The notes beneath the pieces were generated by a model. That model saw only the letters and a list, made by a program, of their open reading frames with translations, ran no database searches and was not told the DNA's origin. Positions 35,880 through 45,638 of a stretch of DNA of 64,000 nucleotides are shown one piece after another. The position numbers and the translations under genes are program-made. Numbering within the stretch: position 1 is the first letter of the stretch; the number at the start of each line of letters is the position of its first letter. The DNA comes from Chryseobacterium sp. R2A-55 (GTDB lineage: Bacteria > Bacteroidota > Bacteroidia > Flavobacteriales > Weeksellaceae), in the NCBI RefSeq assembly GCF_021401085.1, contig NZ_JACBFP010000006.1, forward strand, positions 105,647 to 169,646, in the 5' to 3' direction.

Positions 35880-37511
35880 ATGAAATACATCATCCTCACG
35901 CTTTTATCAGCGGTACTTCTCAGCATTTCCTGGCCCACTTACGGAATCCCGTTCTTCCTCTTTTTCGCTCTGGTTCCTTTAATGATGATGGAACACGACC
36001 TCACCAAATTTTCTAAAATAAAAAGGAAAGGTTGGGCGATTTTCGGTCTTTCTTATCTGTGTTTTATGATTTGGAACATCGTGACAACGGGCTGGCTTTA
36101 TGGCTCAAAAAATCCTGATGGCACACATTCTCTGATGGCGGTGGTGTTTCCGGTTTTGGTGAACTCTCTCCTGTATTCGCTGGTTTTCCAGCTTTATCAC
36201 TGGTACAAAAAGGCGCAGGGAACGTATTGGGGACTCACTTTTTTGGTTGCGATCTGGATGGCTTTCGAAAAATTCCATATGAGTTGGGAGCTGACTTGGC
36301 CGTGGCTGAATCTGGGAAATGCTTTTTCAGAATATCCCAAACTGATCCAGTGGTACGACACCTTGGGTGCCACCGGCGGAAGTTTCTGGATTTTGCTGAT
36401 TAATGTTTACGTTTTCTATACCGTAAGAATTTGGGATGCCGGAAAAAAACGAAAATCTCTGATGATCAACACTTCAGTTCTTGCGGTCTTGATTTTTGTT
36501 CCGATGTTGATTTCAATGGCAAAATACCATAGTTTCGATGAAAAGCCGATTGGCCAAATCAATGTCTTAATGCTCCAACCGGAACTGGACCCCTATCATG
36601 AAAAATATGCCAAAGACAGCTTGACGATTTTGAATGAATTGCTGACTTTGGCAGAACAAAATTCCAAAGGACCAATCGATTATTATATCGGCCCCGAAAC
36701 TTCACTGCCCGGTTTCGGCTCGATTTCGGAGAAAGGTTTTGAACACAGTTTGCTTTTAAACAGCATCAAGGCATTTCTCTCTAAACACCCGAAATCCGTT
36801 TTTGCAACAGGAATTTCCTCGCACCGTTTTTTTCGGGGCGAAGAAGCGAAAAGCGATGCAGCATACGAAGTTTCAGAAGGTATTTTTGCAGAAAGCTATA
36901 ATTCCGCTGTGCAAATTATCCCGGACAAAAAGGTGGAAGTTTACCATAAAGGAAAACTCGTTCCAGGTGTTGAAATTTTTCCCTATATGAACGTGCTGAA
37001 ACCGATTCTCGGCGATGCGATGCTGAATCTGGGTGGAACGGTAGCTTCTTTGGGAATTGATCAGGAGCGCAAGGTTTTCACGAATCCTTTCAATAAAGGA
37101 AAACTGGCGCCTATCATCTGTTACGAAAGTATCTATGGCGAATTCACCACCGAATATGTGAAAAAGGGTGCGAACTTTTTAGCGATCATGACGAACGATT
37201 CGTGGTGGGGAGTCACGCAAGGTCACAAGCAGCTGATGTCTTATGCAAAACTCCGCGCAATTGAAACCCGCCGTGAAATTGCCCGTTCCGCAAACAGTGG
37301 AATTTCCGCACATATCGATGCAAAAGGAGAGGTACTGGCAGACACGCTTTATGGAGATAAAACCGCATTATTCGCCAAAGTGAATCTTTATGACGGAATG
37401 ACTTTTTACACCAGAACCGGAGATTTGCTATCCCGAATTTCGATTTTTGTTTTGGGATTTTTGGTGTTTTATACACTGATCAAGAAAATACAGAATACTA
37501 AGAAATCTTAA
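35880..37511 (+). CDS. lnt: Apolipoprotein N-acyltransferase
   Basis: A 543-residue inner membrane enzyme that adds the third acyl chain to lipoproteins. Six or so membrane segments fill residues 1-220, with a last one near 515-535. Between them is the periplasmic nitrilase domain with Glu (GPETSLPGFG), Lys (YHKGKLVPGVE) and nucleophile Cys (PIICYESIYGE). WAFEKFH-like and MTNDSWWGVTQGHKQ segments are also typical. The window encodes several likely lipoprotein substrates. Confidence 0.95.
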   Translation: MKYIILTLLSAVLLSISWPTYGIPFFLFFALVPLMMMEHDLTKFSKIKRKGWAIFGLSYLCFMIWNIVTTGWLYGSKNPDGTHSLMAVVFPVLVNSLLYSLVFQLYHWYKKAQGTYWGLTFLVAIWMAFEKFHMSWELTWPWLNLGNAFSEYPKLIQWYDTLGATGGSFWILLINVYVFYTVRIWDAGKKRKSLMINTSVLAVLIFVPMLISMAKYHSFDEKPIGQINVLMLQPELDPYHEKYAKDSLTILNELLTLAEQNSKGPIDYYIGPETSLPGFGSISEKGFEHSLLLNSIKAFLSKHPKSVFATGISSHRFFRGEEAKSDAAYEVSEGIFAESYNSAVQIIPDKKVEVYHKGKLVPGVEIFPYMNVLKPILGDAMLNLGGTVASLGIDQERKVFTNPFNKGKLAPIICYESIYGEFTTEYVKKGANFLAIMTNDSWWGVTQGHKQLMSYAKLRAIETRREIARSANSGISAHIDAKGEVLADTLYGDKTALFAKVNLYDGMTFYTRTGDLLSRISIFVLGFLVFYTLIKKIQNTKKS

Positions 37512-37569
37512 ATTTCAACAACATTACGAGCAGAGCATTGGAGCAAAACCAACCAATTTCAATTGCCAA

Positions 37570-39705
37570 CTACGGTTGTTTTTTTTCGTATTTATGGACA
37601 TAATGATTCATCAATATCCGAATCTCATTAAACTCAAATTCTTTTGGCAACGACCTTTTCCAATCATTTAAAGACTGGTGTTTTTCAAAATTTTGCCTGA
37701 ACTCTTCTTCAAAGATTTTGATTTTTTCTTTGTCGAAAATCCGGTTGAGATCCAAAATTCCCTGCGAGGCGAATCTGGAGAGGTGACCAAAAATGGTTTC
37801 GGTGACCAAACCGCGTTCTCTAGCGATTTCGGGAATAGTCTTTCCCTCCTCAAATAGTTGGAAAGAGAGGATATGGGAGGGAACCTTCGAAATTTTGGTA
37901 GTGACTTTTACATCATTTTCCGCATCGAAAAGCAGGGTTTCCAAAAGATAAACTTTTTTCAAATCGTTCAGGTAATCTTCCAAATCATCCACAAAAACCC
38001 GGAAATCTTCATTGTATTGCTTCAATCCTTTCGAACCTTTGTTTTCAGCATAAAAATCGAGTAATGGCGAGAATACTTTTTCGTTCACGTTCTTAAAAAA
38101 GAAATTTACGGCGCCTTTAGATTTGATTTCCACCTCATTCCAGTCTTCAGTTCCCAAAATAAACCTCTGGGTTTTTTGCCTGATGACTTTCTCAAATTTT
38201 TCGAAAATACCAATCAGATGCTCAATTTCCGGCCGGATCGCAGAAAACAGAAAGTTCACCTTGTCTTTATCGATAGCTTTTGCGCTTCGTGCGGATCTAT
38301 TCCACTGATCGAGAGAAAATATAAACCATTTGCAATCCAGTCGGTTCAGCACTTTCCCAATGGAATAATCATATTTTTCGGCGTTTAAGATTTCCTCGAT
38401 TCGTTCATTTGCATGGGTTTCGTCTTGGAATTTGGAAACTCTTCTATCTGCGAAAATAACTTCGGGAGTGATCTTCGATTTTAGGACAATTCCTTCCAAA
38501 GTCCGACATCGGGAAAGCGCGACGTACACCTGTCCGGAAGCAAAAGATTTCCCCGCATCAATGATCAGCCGGTCAAAAGTGAGTCCCTGACTTTTATGGA
38601 TCGTAACCGCCCAAGCCAAGCGGATCGGGTATTGTTTGAAACTTCCCAATACATCTTCGGTAATATTCTTTTCCGAATCCAGGGAATATTTCTTCTGCTC
38701 CCAAATTTCCTTCTTTAAAACATAGCTTTCCTCATCTCCATCGATGACCACCGTGATTTCCTTTTCATCCAAATCCACTACTTCTGCCAATTTTCCGTTG
38801 AAATATCTCCGTTCGCCGCTTGCATCATTGCGGATAAACATAATCTGTGCCCCGATTTTCAGTTCTAAAACTTCATCATTCGGATATTGATTTTCATTAA
38901 AGTTCCCCACAATTTCTGCGTCGAAGGAAAATGTTTTCCCGGGAAGTTCCGCCAATTTTTTCTGGTTGATTTCATCCGCCATTCTGTTATGCGAAGTCAG
39001 ATAAACATATTGTTCATCGGTAGGCTCGAAATCCGGAATATATCTTTCGTTCAAGGCATCAAAATCGATGTCGCGGATTTCGCCATCCCGTATTTCATTA
39101 AGAATATCTAAGAATTTCTCGTCTTTTTGGCGGTAAACTGTGGTCAGTTCGATGGTAATTAATGGAATTTCTTTCAGCGCCAAACTTTCAAAGAAAAACG
39201 GCGATTGATAATATTGACTGAGAATATGCTCATCCCGAACAACTGGTGGAAGTTGGTACAAATCCCCAATGAAAAGCATTTGAACTCCGCCAAATTTCTG
39301 CTGATTTCGCCGGACGTGCCTCAAAGAAAAGTCCATCATGTCCAGAACGTCTGCTCGAAGCATAGAAACCTCATCGATGATGATGATTTCGATTTCACGA
39401 AGGAGTTTCAGTTTGTCTTTCCGGTATTTAAAATGGTGCATTAAATCGGCAATGTTCATCGCCAGATTGCCATCAATTCTCTCAGTTGTGGGAAGAAAAG
39501 TCCGCGGTGGAAGTCCAAACATCGAGTGAATCGTAACTCCTCCGGCATTGATCGCCGCAATTCCTGTAGGTGCGACCACAATATGTTTCTTCTTGGTTTT
39601 CAGCACGAAATCATTCAGAAAAGTGGTCTTCCCCGTTCCGGCTTTTCCAGTGAGAAAGATGCTTCTGTTGGTATGCTCTACTAAATTGAAGAGAGATTCG
39701 TTCAT
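37570..39705 (-). CDS. PIF1-like SF1 helicase with C-terminal helix-turn-helix
   Basis: A 711-residue ATPase. Walker A LTGKAGTGKTT is at 18-28, Walker B IIIIDEVSM near 108, and late SF1 motifs include WAVTIHKSQGLTFDRLI and YVALSRCRTLEG. The middle looks HRDC-like. The C-terminal ~90 residues contain FEEGKTIPEIARERGLV, a predicted helix-turn-helix. Relatives are widespread in Bacteroidota as putative 5'-3' helicases; by PIF1 analogy it could resolve G4 or stalled forks, which is inference. A -7 box ends 4 nt before the ATG. Confidence 0.87.
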   Translation of the reverse strand: MNESLFNLVEHTNRSIFLTGKAGTGKTTFLNDFVLKTKKKHIVVAPTGIAAINAGGVTIHSMFGLPPRTFLPTTERIDGNLAMNIADLMHHFKYRKDKLKLLREIEIIIIDEVSMLRADVLDMMDFSLRHVRRNQQKFGGVQMLFIGDLYQLPPVVRDEHILSQYYQSPFFFESLALKEIPLITIELTTVYRQKDEKFLDILNEIRDGEIRDIDFDALNERYIPDFEPTDEQYVYLTSHNRMADEINQKKLAELPGKTFSFDAEIVGNFNENQYPNDEVLELKIGAQIMFIRNDASGERRYFNGKLAEVVDLDEKEITVVIDGDEESYVLKKEIWEQKKYSLDSEKNITEDVLGSFKQYPIRLAWAVTIHKSQGLTFDRLIIDAGKSFASGQVYVALSRCRTLEGIVLKSKITPEVIFADRRVSKFQDETHANERIEEILNAEKYDYSIGKVLNRLDCKWFIFSLDQWNRSARSAKAIDKDKVNFLFSAIRPEIEHLIGIFEKFEKVIRQKTQRFILGTEDWNEVEIKSKGAVNFFFKNVNEKVFSPLLDFYAENKGSKGLKQYNEDFRVFVDDLEDYLNDLKKVYLLETLLFDAENDVKVTTKISKVPSHILSFQLFEEGKTIPEIARERGLVTETIFGHLSRFASQGILDLNRIFDKEKIKIFEEEFRQNFEKHQSLNDWKRSLPKEFEFNEIRILMNHYVHKYEKKQP

Positions 39706-39709
39706 TCTT

Positions 39710-39717
39710 CAAAAATA
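39710..39717 (-). promoter_or_regulatory. -7 box TATTTTTG for the helicase gene
   Basis: Minus-strand TAnnTTTG match separated from the ATG by 4 nt, suggesting a leaderless mRNA. Confidence 0.55.
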
Positions 39718-39798
39718 CTGAAAAAAGTCTGAGCATTTTGCAAGTGAAAACACCTAAAAAATTTTCTTCACAAAACAGCCAATCCAGAAAAAAGACAT

Positions 39799-39806
39799 TA
39801 TTTTTG
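39799..39806 (+). promoter_or_regulatory. -7 box TATTTTTG for the lipoprotein gene
   Basis: Exact TAnnTTTG match, 23 nt before the ATG at 39830. Confidence 0.55.
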
Positions 39807-39829
39807 CAAGACTTTAGAAATAGTTAAAC

Positions 39830-40285
39830 ATGAAGTATTTCCTCCTGATCTCCATATTTGTCTTAGCATTAAATTCCTGTAAATCGAAAAAAAACATGAC
39901 CCAGGAAACGCTTCCGAAAGATGTGGCCCTGAAACCGGACAATAACCTTTTGCAACAAAGCGACCGAGAGAAATTATCGGCGATGATCAAAGAAATTGAA
40001 TCGGAAATTGGGAAAGAAAAATGTACTGATGAAACATTATGGCGAATCTCCCCAATCGGTTCGAAACCTTGCGGCGGACCGAGTTCTTTCATTGCATATC
40101 CTGTAAAAATTGAAAACGAGATCTTGCTGAAAATCAAAAATTTCACCGATGCGCAATCCGCATTCAACAAAAAATACGGACTGGTTTCGGATTGTGCGGT
40201 AGTTCCGGCTCCTTCCGGAATTCGTTGTGAAGGCGGAAAATTGGTTTTGATTGGTAGTAATTCAAGCGTTTCAGAAGTACAATAA
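39830..40285 (+). CDS. Hypothetical lipoprotein
   Basis: A 151-residue protein with a clear lipoprotein signal (YFLLISIFVLALNSC; lipid-anchored Cys17 followed by KSKKN). The mature part has four more cysteines (KCTD, KPCGG, SDCAV, IRCEG), which may form two disulfides. No family recognised. It resembles small Chryseobacterium lipoproteins of unknown function. Confidence 0.72.
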   Translation: MKYFLLISIFVLALNSCKSKKNMTQETLPKDVALKPDNNLLQQSDREKLSAMIKEIESEIGKEKCTDETLWRISPIGSKPCGGPSSFIAYPVKIENEILLKIKNFTDAQSAFNKKYGLVSDCAVVPAPSGIRCEGGKLVLIGSNSSVSEVQ

Positions 40286-40347
40286 TTCAAAAATAGAAAC
40301 TCTTATTTTTTCATTTTGGCGGATTGTGAATCTAATTATTTTGAGGA

Positions 40348-40884
40348 CTATTTTAAAATTGAATACCGGTAAACATCCATGAATTGGCCGTTTTTGAAAT
40401 ATTCCTTTTTCAAACAAGCTTCCATTTCCATTCCACATTTCATCATAATTTTTCCTGATGCCGGATTATGGGGAAAATGACTGGCGTATATTTTTTGGAG
40501 TTTTAATTCTTTAAAACCAAACTGGATGATTTGCTTTAAGGCTTCCGAAATATAGCCATTGTTCCAAAACTCTTTGGCGAGCCAATAACCGACTTCCGCT
40601 TTGTGGTGGTTTTTGTCTGGATGAATTCCTATGGCGCCAATTAATTTTGGATTTCCTTTTTTGCGGATGGCAAAAATAAAATTGTTTCCGTTTTCAAAAC
40701 CTTTATCCACTAATTCGTTCAGGAAAAACTCGGCATCTTCTTTTTTGTAGGGAAAAGGAATGTTTAAGGTATTTTCCGAAAAAGCAGAATCAGCACCGAG
40801 ATATTGCACCAAATCATCCGCATCGGTATGAAGCGGACGATTAAGCATTAACCGTTCGGTTTGTAATTCGGGAAAAGATTTCAT
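40348..40884 (-). CDS. GNAT-family N-acetyltransferase (RimJ/RimL-like)
   Basis: A 178-residue Acetyltransf_3-type protein. It starts with ELQTERLMLNRPLHTDADDL, has AEVGYWLAKEFWNNGYISEAL (acetyl-CoA-binding loop) and KIYASHFPHNPASGKIMMKCG near the end. Substrate could be a ribosomal-protein N-terminus, as in RimJ/RimL, or a small molecule; it cannot be told from sequence. Single gene, convergent with the lipoprotein gene. Confidence 0.88.
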   Translation of the reverse strand: MKSFPELQTERLMLNRPLHTDADDLVQYLGADSAFSENTLNIPFPYKKEDAEFFLNELVDKGFENGNNFIFAIRKKGNPKLIGAIGIHPDKNHHKAEVGYWLAKEFWNNGYISEALKQIIQFGFKELKLQKIYASHFPHNPASGKIMMKCGMEMEACLKKEYFKNGQFMDVYRYSILK

Positions 40885-40938
40885 TTTTTGTTTAATGACA
40901 GATCGTTTGACAACAAGTGATAACCTTGGTTTTGGTAC

Positions 40939-41451
40939 TTACTTGTACCAACTGGAATACTTCACATAATTATTCGCAATCCGGTTCACTTCGCCTTCCA
41001 AAAGTTCAGCGGAAATGTCTTTAATTTTTCTTGCCGGAACGCCGCCCCAAACTTCACCGGATTTGATGTGAGTTCCTTGAGTGACCACCGAACCTGCACC
41101 GACTATGGAATTGCTTTCCACCAAACAATCATCCATCACGATGGCGCCCATTCCGATCAGTACATTGTCCTGAATCGTGCAACCGTGAACAATCGCATTG
41201 TGACCGATGGAGACATTATTGCCGATATTCAGGGGGAATTTTTCATAAGTGCAGTGCAGCATCGCATTATCCTGAACATTCACCTTATTTCCCATTTTGA
41301 TGTAGTGTACATCTCCGCGAATGACCGCATTGTACCAAATGCTGCAGTTTTCGCCCATCACTACCTCTCCGATGACGGTTGCTGTTTCCGCCAAAAAAAC
41401 TCCCTCTCCTATTTGTGGGGATTTTCCCAAAAGTTCTTTAATTATTGCCAT
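40939..41451 (-). CDS. Gamma-carbonic anhydrase-like left-handed beta-helix protein
   Basis: A 170-residue hexapeptide-repeat protein. It has VIRGDVHYIKMGNKVNVQDN and zinc-ligand histidines in MLHCTYE, SIGHNAIVHGC, the gamma-class set. Relatives (YrdA, PaaY, CaiE) include active carbonic anhydrases and thioesterase-like proteins; activity here is not certain. Short C-terminal helix (NRIANNYVKYSSWYK). Confidence 0.9.
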   Translation of the reverse strand: MAIIKELLGKSPQIGEGVFLAETATVIGEVVMGENCSIWYNAVIRGDVHYIKMGNKVNVQDNAMLHCTYEKFPLNIGNNVSIGHNAIVHGCTIQDNVLIGMGAIVMDDCLVESNSIVGAGSVVTQGTHIKSGEVWGGVPARKIKDISAELLEGEVNRIANNYVKYSSWYK

Positions 41452-41562
41452 AAATATTAGTTCAAGGTTTATTAATGTTAAGGTTTAAAACGAATTTCTA
41501 TTTTCAAAATAAACCATTGACAAAGTCTAAAATCACAATCCCAAACTCCGTTATTTTATCCG

Positions 41563-41570
41563 TATTTTTG
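41563..41570 (+). promoter_or_regulatory. -7 box TATTTTTG for the nfu-like gene
   Basis: Exact TAnnTTTG match, 22 nt before the ATG. Confidence 0.5.
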
Positions 41571-41592
41571 CATCTCAAATTTAATAAATAAA

Positions 41593-42471
41593 ATGACAAA
41601 GATGATCATAGAGCCTACCGAGAATTCAAAAGTGATGAAGTTTGTGGCAAACTACAACCTGATTCCCGGTTCTTTGGAGCTTGACCGAAATTCAGATCTC
41701 TCAGAAATTCCTTTGGCTCAGGAACTTTTGAAGTACCCATTCGTGGAGCGGATCTTCATTACTGCCAATTTTGTGGCCGTTGCAAAACAGGATTCCGTGG
41801 AATGGGAACATATTGCCGAAAGTTTGAAGGATGTGATTGAAGATGAACTTTCAAAAAACCCTAGAGTTTATCTCCAGAAATCTAAGGAAGATACGCAGAT
41901 TTTTGCGGAAATGACTCCCAATCCAAATGTGATGAAATTCGTTGCAAACCGGACTTTGCTAGATGGTTTTCTGGAATTGAAATCTCCTGAGGAGGCAGCA
42001 GAAGTACCTTTGGCAAAAGCAATTTTTGACCAGTTTGCATATGTCACGCAAGTTTTTATTTCGGATAATGTCGTGGCAGTGACCAAGGACGATTCTTTTC
42101 AGTGGCATGAAATCATGGTAGAAGTTCGTGATTTCATAGCGGATTATTTGCAAAATCATAAAGTGGTTTCCCATATTCCGGCTGCAAAACATGAAAATCC
42201 GGTAGAACAGCTGATAAACAGAGACTACACAGAAAAAGAGCAGAAAATCTCTGACATTCTGAATGAATACGTTGCTCCAGCTGTGGAAGGTGATGGCGGA
42301 AAAATTTCGCTGATTGGTTATGATGAAGAAACTAAAGTGGCGAAAATGCTCCTTCAAGGTGCATGTTCCGGCTGCCCAAGTTCTACCGCAACCCTGAAAG
42401 GCGGAATCGAAAATATTTTAAAACAGTTTGTCCCGGAACTGGTGGAAAAAGTGGAAGCCGTGAATGGGTGA
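41593..42471 (+). CDS. Nfu-type iron-sulfur cluster carrier with two N-terminal domains
   Basis: A 292-residue protein. Two Nfu_N domains stand in tandem (about 1-90 and 100-190), each with an N-x-x-V-M-K-F-V-A-N core (NSKVMKFVANYNL and NPNVMKFVANRTL). A NifU-like C-terminal domain (about 215-290) follows, with the cluster-binding CSGCPSS motif. Nfu proteins carry assembled Fe-S clusters to target enzymes. The doubled N-domain is frequent in Bacteroidota. hemH follows after 73 bp. Confidence 0.92.
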   Translation: MTKMIIEPTENSKVMKFVANYNLIPGSLELDRNSDLSEIPLAQELLKYPFVERIFITANFVAVAKQDSVEWEHIAESLKDVIEDELSKNPRVYLQKSKEDTQIFAEMTPNPNVMKFVANRTLLDGFLELKSPEEAAEVPLAKAIFDQFAYVTQVFISDNVVAVTKDDSFQWHEIMVEVRDFIADYLQNHKVVSHIPAAKHENPVEQLINRDYTEKEQKISDILNEYVAPAVEGDGGKISLIGYDEETKVAKMLLQGACSGCPSSTATLKGGIENILKQFVPELVEKVEAVNG

Positions 42472-42544
42472 AAAAATTGAACAGTGCGTATTATTAAATA
42501 ATGGTAATCACCCAAGATTATTCATTGCTTTCCGCTAATTACTT

Positions 42545-43573
42545 ATGAATAAAAAAGGAATTTTATTGGTCAATCTCGGTTCGCCGAAATCGACAAAAGT
42601 TGAAGATGTAAAAGAGTATCTCGACGAATTTTTAATGGACGAAAAAGTCATCGATTACCGCTGGTTTTTCCGTTCGCTTCTGGTTCGTGGAATCATTTTG
42701 AGAACGCGCCCCGCAAAATCTGCTGAAGCCTACAAAACGGTTTGGACCGAAGAAGGATCGCCTTTGATTGTCATCACCGAACACATTCAGAAAAAACTTC
42801 AGAAGTTGGTGGACGTTCCTGTGGAAATCGGGATGCGTTACGCAGAACCAAGCATTAAAACTGGAATTCAAAAGCTGGTTGACCAAGGTGTAAACGAAAT
42901 AGCTTTGTTCCCACTTTACCCGCAATATGCGATGAGTACGACTGAAACCGTGGTTGATAAAGCAGAGGAAGTTCGGAAAGCATTTTTTCCAGATTTAAAA
43001 ATCAATTACGTGCAACCTTTTTACGACCGCGACATCTACATCAACTGTTTGGCGGAAAGCATTAAAGAAAAACTTCCCGAAAACTTTGACGCTTTGCAGT
43101 TTTCTTATCACGGTGTTCCGGAAAGACATATTTACAAAACCGATCCCACCAAAACCTGTAACCTTAACGACTGCTGCCAAAGAGAAAATAATCCAAGCCA
43201 CCAGTTTTGCTATCGTCATCAGTGTTTCAAAACCACCGAACTGGTTCTTGAAAAATTAGGTTTGCCGCGGGATAAAGCGATCATTTCCTTTCAGTCCAGA
43301 TTAGGAAAAGACAAGTGGATTGAACCTTATACCGATGAAACATTGATGAGCCTGGGAAAAAAAGGAATCAAGAATTTGGCGGTTGTTTGTCCGGCATTTG
43401 TTTCCGATTGTCTGGAAACTCTGGAAGAAATTTCGGTAGAAGGAAAAGAGCAGTTTCTTCATGGAGGAGGCGAAAACTTCCACTACATCCCTTGTCTGAA
43501 TGACGAAGACCGTTGGATTGAAGTGGTGAAAATACTATGCGAAGAGAAACTCAAGGAATTTTATTTGGTGTAG
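42545..43573 (+). CDS. hemH: Ferrochelatase
   Basis: A 342-residue enzyme inserting Fe2+ into protoporphyrin IX. Motifs are GILLVNLGSPKS at the start, LFPLYPQYAMSTTETV, and FSYHGVPERHIYKTDP with the catalytic His. The Cys-rich stretch CNLNDCCQRENNPSHQFC, typical of Bacteroidota members, may bind a metal or cluster. Complete length. Confidence 0.95.
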   Translation: MNKKGILLVNLGSPKSTKVEDVKEYLDEFLMDEKVIDYRWFFRSLLVRGIILRTRPAKSAEAYKTVWTEEGSPLIVITEHIQKKLQKLVDVPVEIGMRYAEPSIKTGIQKLVDQGVNEIALFPLYPQYAMSTTETVVDKAEEVRKAFFPDLKINYVQPFYDRDIYINCLAESIKEKLPENFDALQFSYHGVPERHIYKTDPTKTCNLNDCCQRENNPSHQFCYRHQCFKTTELVLEKLGLPRDKAIISFQSRLGKDKWIEPYTDETLMSLGKKGIKNLAVVCPAFVSDCLETLEEISVEGKEQFLHGGGENFHYIPCLNDEDRWIEVVKILCEEKLKEFYLV

Positions 43574-43609
43574 AGTCTTCACAAGATTGATGATCCGGAA
43601 AAACGCTTA

Positions 43610-44821
43610 CTACCTCACTGGAGTCCGGAATTCTCCGTAACCAATCAGTCCATCATAATTTCTTCCAAAAGGTTGATAATAAAGAAACGCCTGGTAAAGA
43701 TTTTCGGTCTGCCAAAAATTTCCGTTAATCTCGCCAAAATTCAAGGATCCATCGGGATTTTTTGTGGCGAGCATATAATTGTAGAATCCTTGTTTCAAAT
43801 AAATCTTCGCGATGTATTTTTTGGAGTTTTGATCGAAAGTCATTTGATTTTCCTTTGATGGGATAAAATCATTGAACCCACCTAAAACAAAGATTTCCCT
43901 ATCGGTTTTCTCAGAATCCAGGGCAAAATAAACCCAGGAATAATCTGCTTCCCGGTCAGCATTCCGCTCTATTCCCAAATCATTCCTTCTAAAATAAAAC
44001 GCACCGTTTACATCTGGTTGATACTGATAATTTAGCGGATATGCCCAAACCGGATAGAGATAAGTATAATTCACGCCGTCAATAATTTCGCCATTCGCCA
44101 CCATATCGAACGCGCCGATCATATTTTTGTTGTCAAAGTAATAAAACTCATTGTTTCCGGGAAAAACCAAGTTCATTTGCTGGAAAAGCAGTTTGCTCCC
44201 CAAAACGGTACTCGGCTTCTGATTGAGGACAGAAACGTTCCAGTTGTTATTTTGAACTACGTTTAATGAGACCGAATTCAGATTTGAATTCAAAACCGAA
44301 TTATTTCCAATCGCCTGAACTTCTATCCTTTGATTGAAATTCGGCTTTCTGGCATCTGCCATTCTGGTCACCTTTACGCCCAGGTTTGCACCGTCTTCGA
44401 CTACACAGAATCTCTTGGTGAAAAGAGGTTTGCTCGGCGAATCATAATAGACAATCAGCTCAAAATTTCCGGAGATTTTTGGCTGAATTTTATCGTTGGG
44501 GAATATCAAAGTGTAATTGGTATAGGCCTGCAACGTATTGAAAGAATATTGAAACTGGTCAATCAGACCATTCAAGCTTCCGTTTGCATATTCGGTGAAG
44601 AAAAGCCCGTCGTCATTCCAGTTTCGGTCATAATGTTTGATGGTATAGCGGTAAATTGTGCTGGAATTGGAAAGGTCGTCAAACCTTAAAATCAACTGTT
44701 CATTAAAGCCGATTACCGGCGTTTCATCGTTGGTTTGAGGATTAAATAACTGCACACTTCTGATCTGCTGACCAAAAAGAAAAGTGCTGAAAACGATCAG
44801 GAAAAAAGATAGCTGTTTCAT
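43610..44821 (-). CDS. DUF5103 type IX secretion plug-domain protein
   Basis: A 403-residue secreted or periplasmic protein with signal peptide (QLSFFLIVFSTFLFGQQ). The sequence has YRYTIKHYDRNWNDDGLFF, NYTLIFPNDKIQPKISGNF and YDNKNMIGAFDMVANG-like blocks, two or more beta-sandwich units. DUF5103 is the domain of the plug protein that closes the SprA translocon of the type IX system in Flavobacterium. I infer the same role here. A longer frame starting at 44941 adds 40 residues before the signal peptide and is not used. Confidence 0.82.
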   Translation of the reverse strand: MKQLSFFLIVFSTFLFGQQIRSVQLFNPQTNDETPVIGFNEQLILRFDDLSNSSTIYRYTIKHYDRNWNDDGLFFTEYANGSLNGLIDQFQYSFNTLQAYTNYTLIFPNDKIQPKISGNFELIVYYDSPSKPLFTKRFCVVEDGANLGVKVTRMADARKPNFNQRIEVQAIGNNSVLNSNLNSVSLNVVQNNNWNVSVLNQKPSTVLGSKLLFQQMNLVFPGNNEFYYFDNKNMIGAFDMVANGEIIDGVNYTYLYPVWAYPLNYQYQPDVNGAFYFRRNDLGIERNADREADYSWVYFALDSEKTDREIFVLGGFNDFIPSKENQMTFDQNSKKYIAKIYLKQGFYNYMLATKNPDGSLNFGEINGNFWQTENLYQAFLYYQPFGRNYDGLIGYGEFRTPVR

Positions 44822-44915
44822 CGATACGAAGATAACGAAAATTGAGGCAGAAAATTGCGGATGGTTTTTTGTTTTTGAGTCCCTCAAAAAATGAGTCAAA
44901 AAAAAATTAATACCG

Positions 44916-44923
44916 TAATTTTG
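44916..44923 (+). promoter_or_regulatory. -7 box TAATTTTG for the MBL-fold gene
   Basis: Exact TAnnTTTG match, 30 nt before the ATG at 44954. It lies inside the longer alternative frame (44891) and so excludes that start. Confidence 0.55.
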
Positions 44924-44953
44924 CAAGTAATCAAAAATCATTACTCCTCAATC

Positions 44954-45589
44954 ATGATTCAAATCAAATCTTTCGCATTCAATCCATTTTCAGAAAACAC
45001 CTATGTGCTCTATAATGAAAATAAAGACGCATTCATCATCGATCCGGGAAATTTCGGAGAAGATGAAACGAAGATCCTGGTAGATTTTATTGCTGAAAAT
45101 CAACTTGAAGTCAAAAATATTATTCTTACTCATGCACACATCGACCACGTTTTAGGTTTGCAGACCGTTTATGATCGATTTCAGATTCCGGTTTTGATGC
45201 ATGAAACCGAAAAGGAAATCCTGGAGAGAAACCCGATGGATGCACAACGGTTCGGTTTTTTCTTCAGACCATTTTCCGGAGAAATCCACTTCCTGAAAGA
45301 AGGCGAAACGATCAATTTAGGTGAAGATTTTCTTAAAATCCTGCATGTTCCCGGACATTCGCCAGGACATATCGCTCTTCACCACGAAGCACAGAAATTC
45401 GTAATTTCAGGGGATGTACTTTTTGAAGAAAGTATTGGAAGAACGGATTTATACAAAGGGAATCACAAACAACTTTTGGAAAGCATAAGAACTAAACTTT
45501 TCGTTTTGGATGCGGAAACAAAAGTTTTCAACGGTCATGGAAATCCGACTAATATAGGGTTTGAGCGGCAACACAACCCTTTCTTTTAA
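44954..45589 (+). CDS. MBL-fold metallo-hydrolase (glyoxalase II-like)
   Basis: A 211-residue cytoplasmic hydrolase. The metal motif THAHIDHVLG (HxHxDH) is followed by HVPGHSPGHIALH and ISGDVLFEESIGRTDL, then the final His in NGHGNPTNI. The single-domain form without the glyoxalase II C-terminal domain suggests a general thioesterase-like or YcbL-type hydrolase. The start at 44954 is set by the promoter box. It is convergent with the thioredoxin-like gene. Confidence 0.9.
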   Translation: MIQIKSFAFNPFSENTYVLYNENKDAFIIDPGNFGEDETKILVDFIAENQLEVKNIILTHAHIDHVLGLQTVYDRFQIPVLMHETEKEILERNPMDAQRFGFFFRPFSGEIHFLKEGETINLGEDFLKILHVPGHSPGHIALHHEAQKFVISGDVLFEESIGRTDLYKGNHKQLLESIRTKLFVLDAETKVFNGHGNPTNIGFERQHNPFF

Positions 45590-45638
45590 GAACCGGCTCA
45601 AAAAAAGGGCTTTATTGATTTGATCTTTTGCCGGCTCT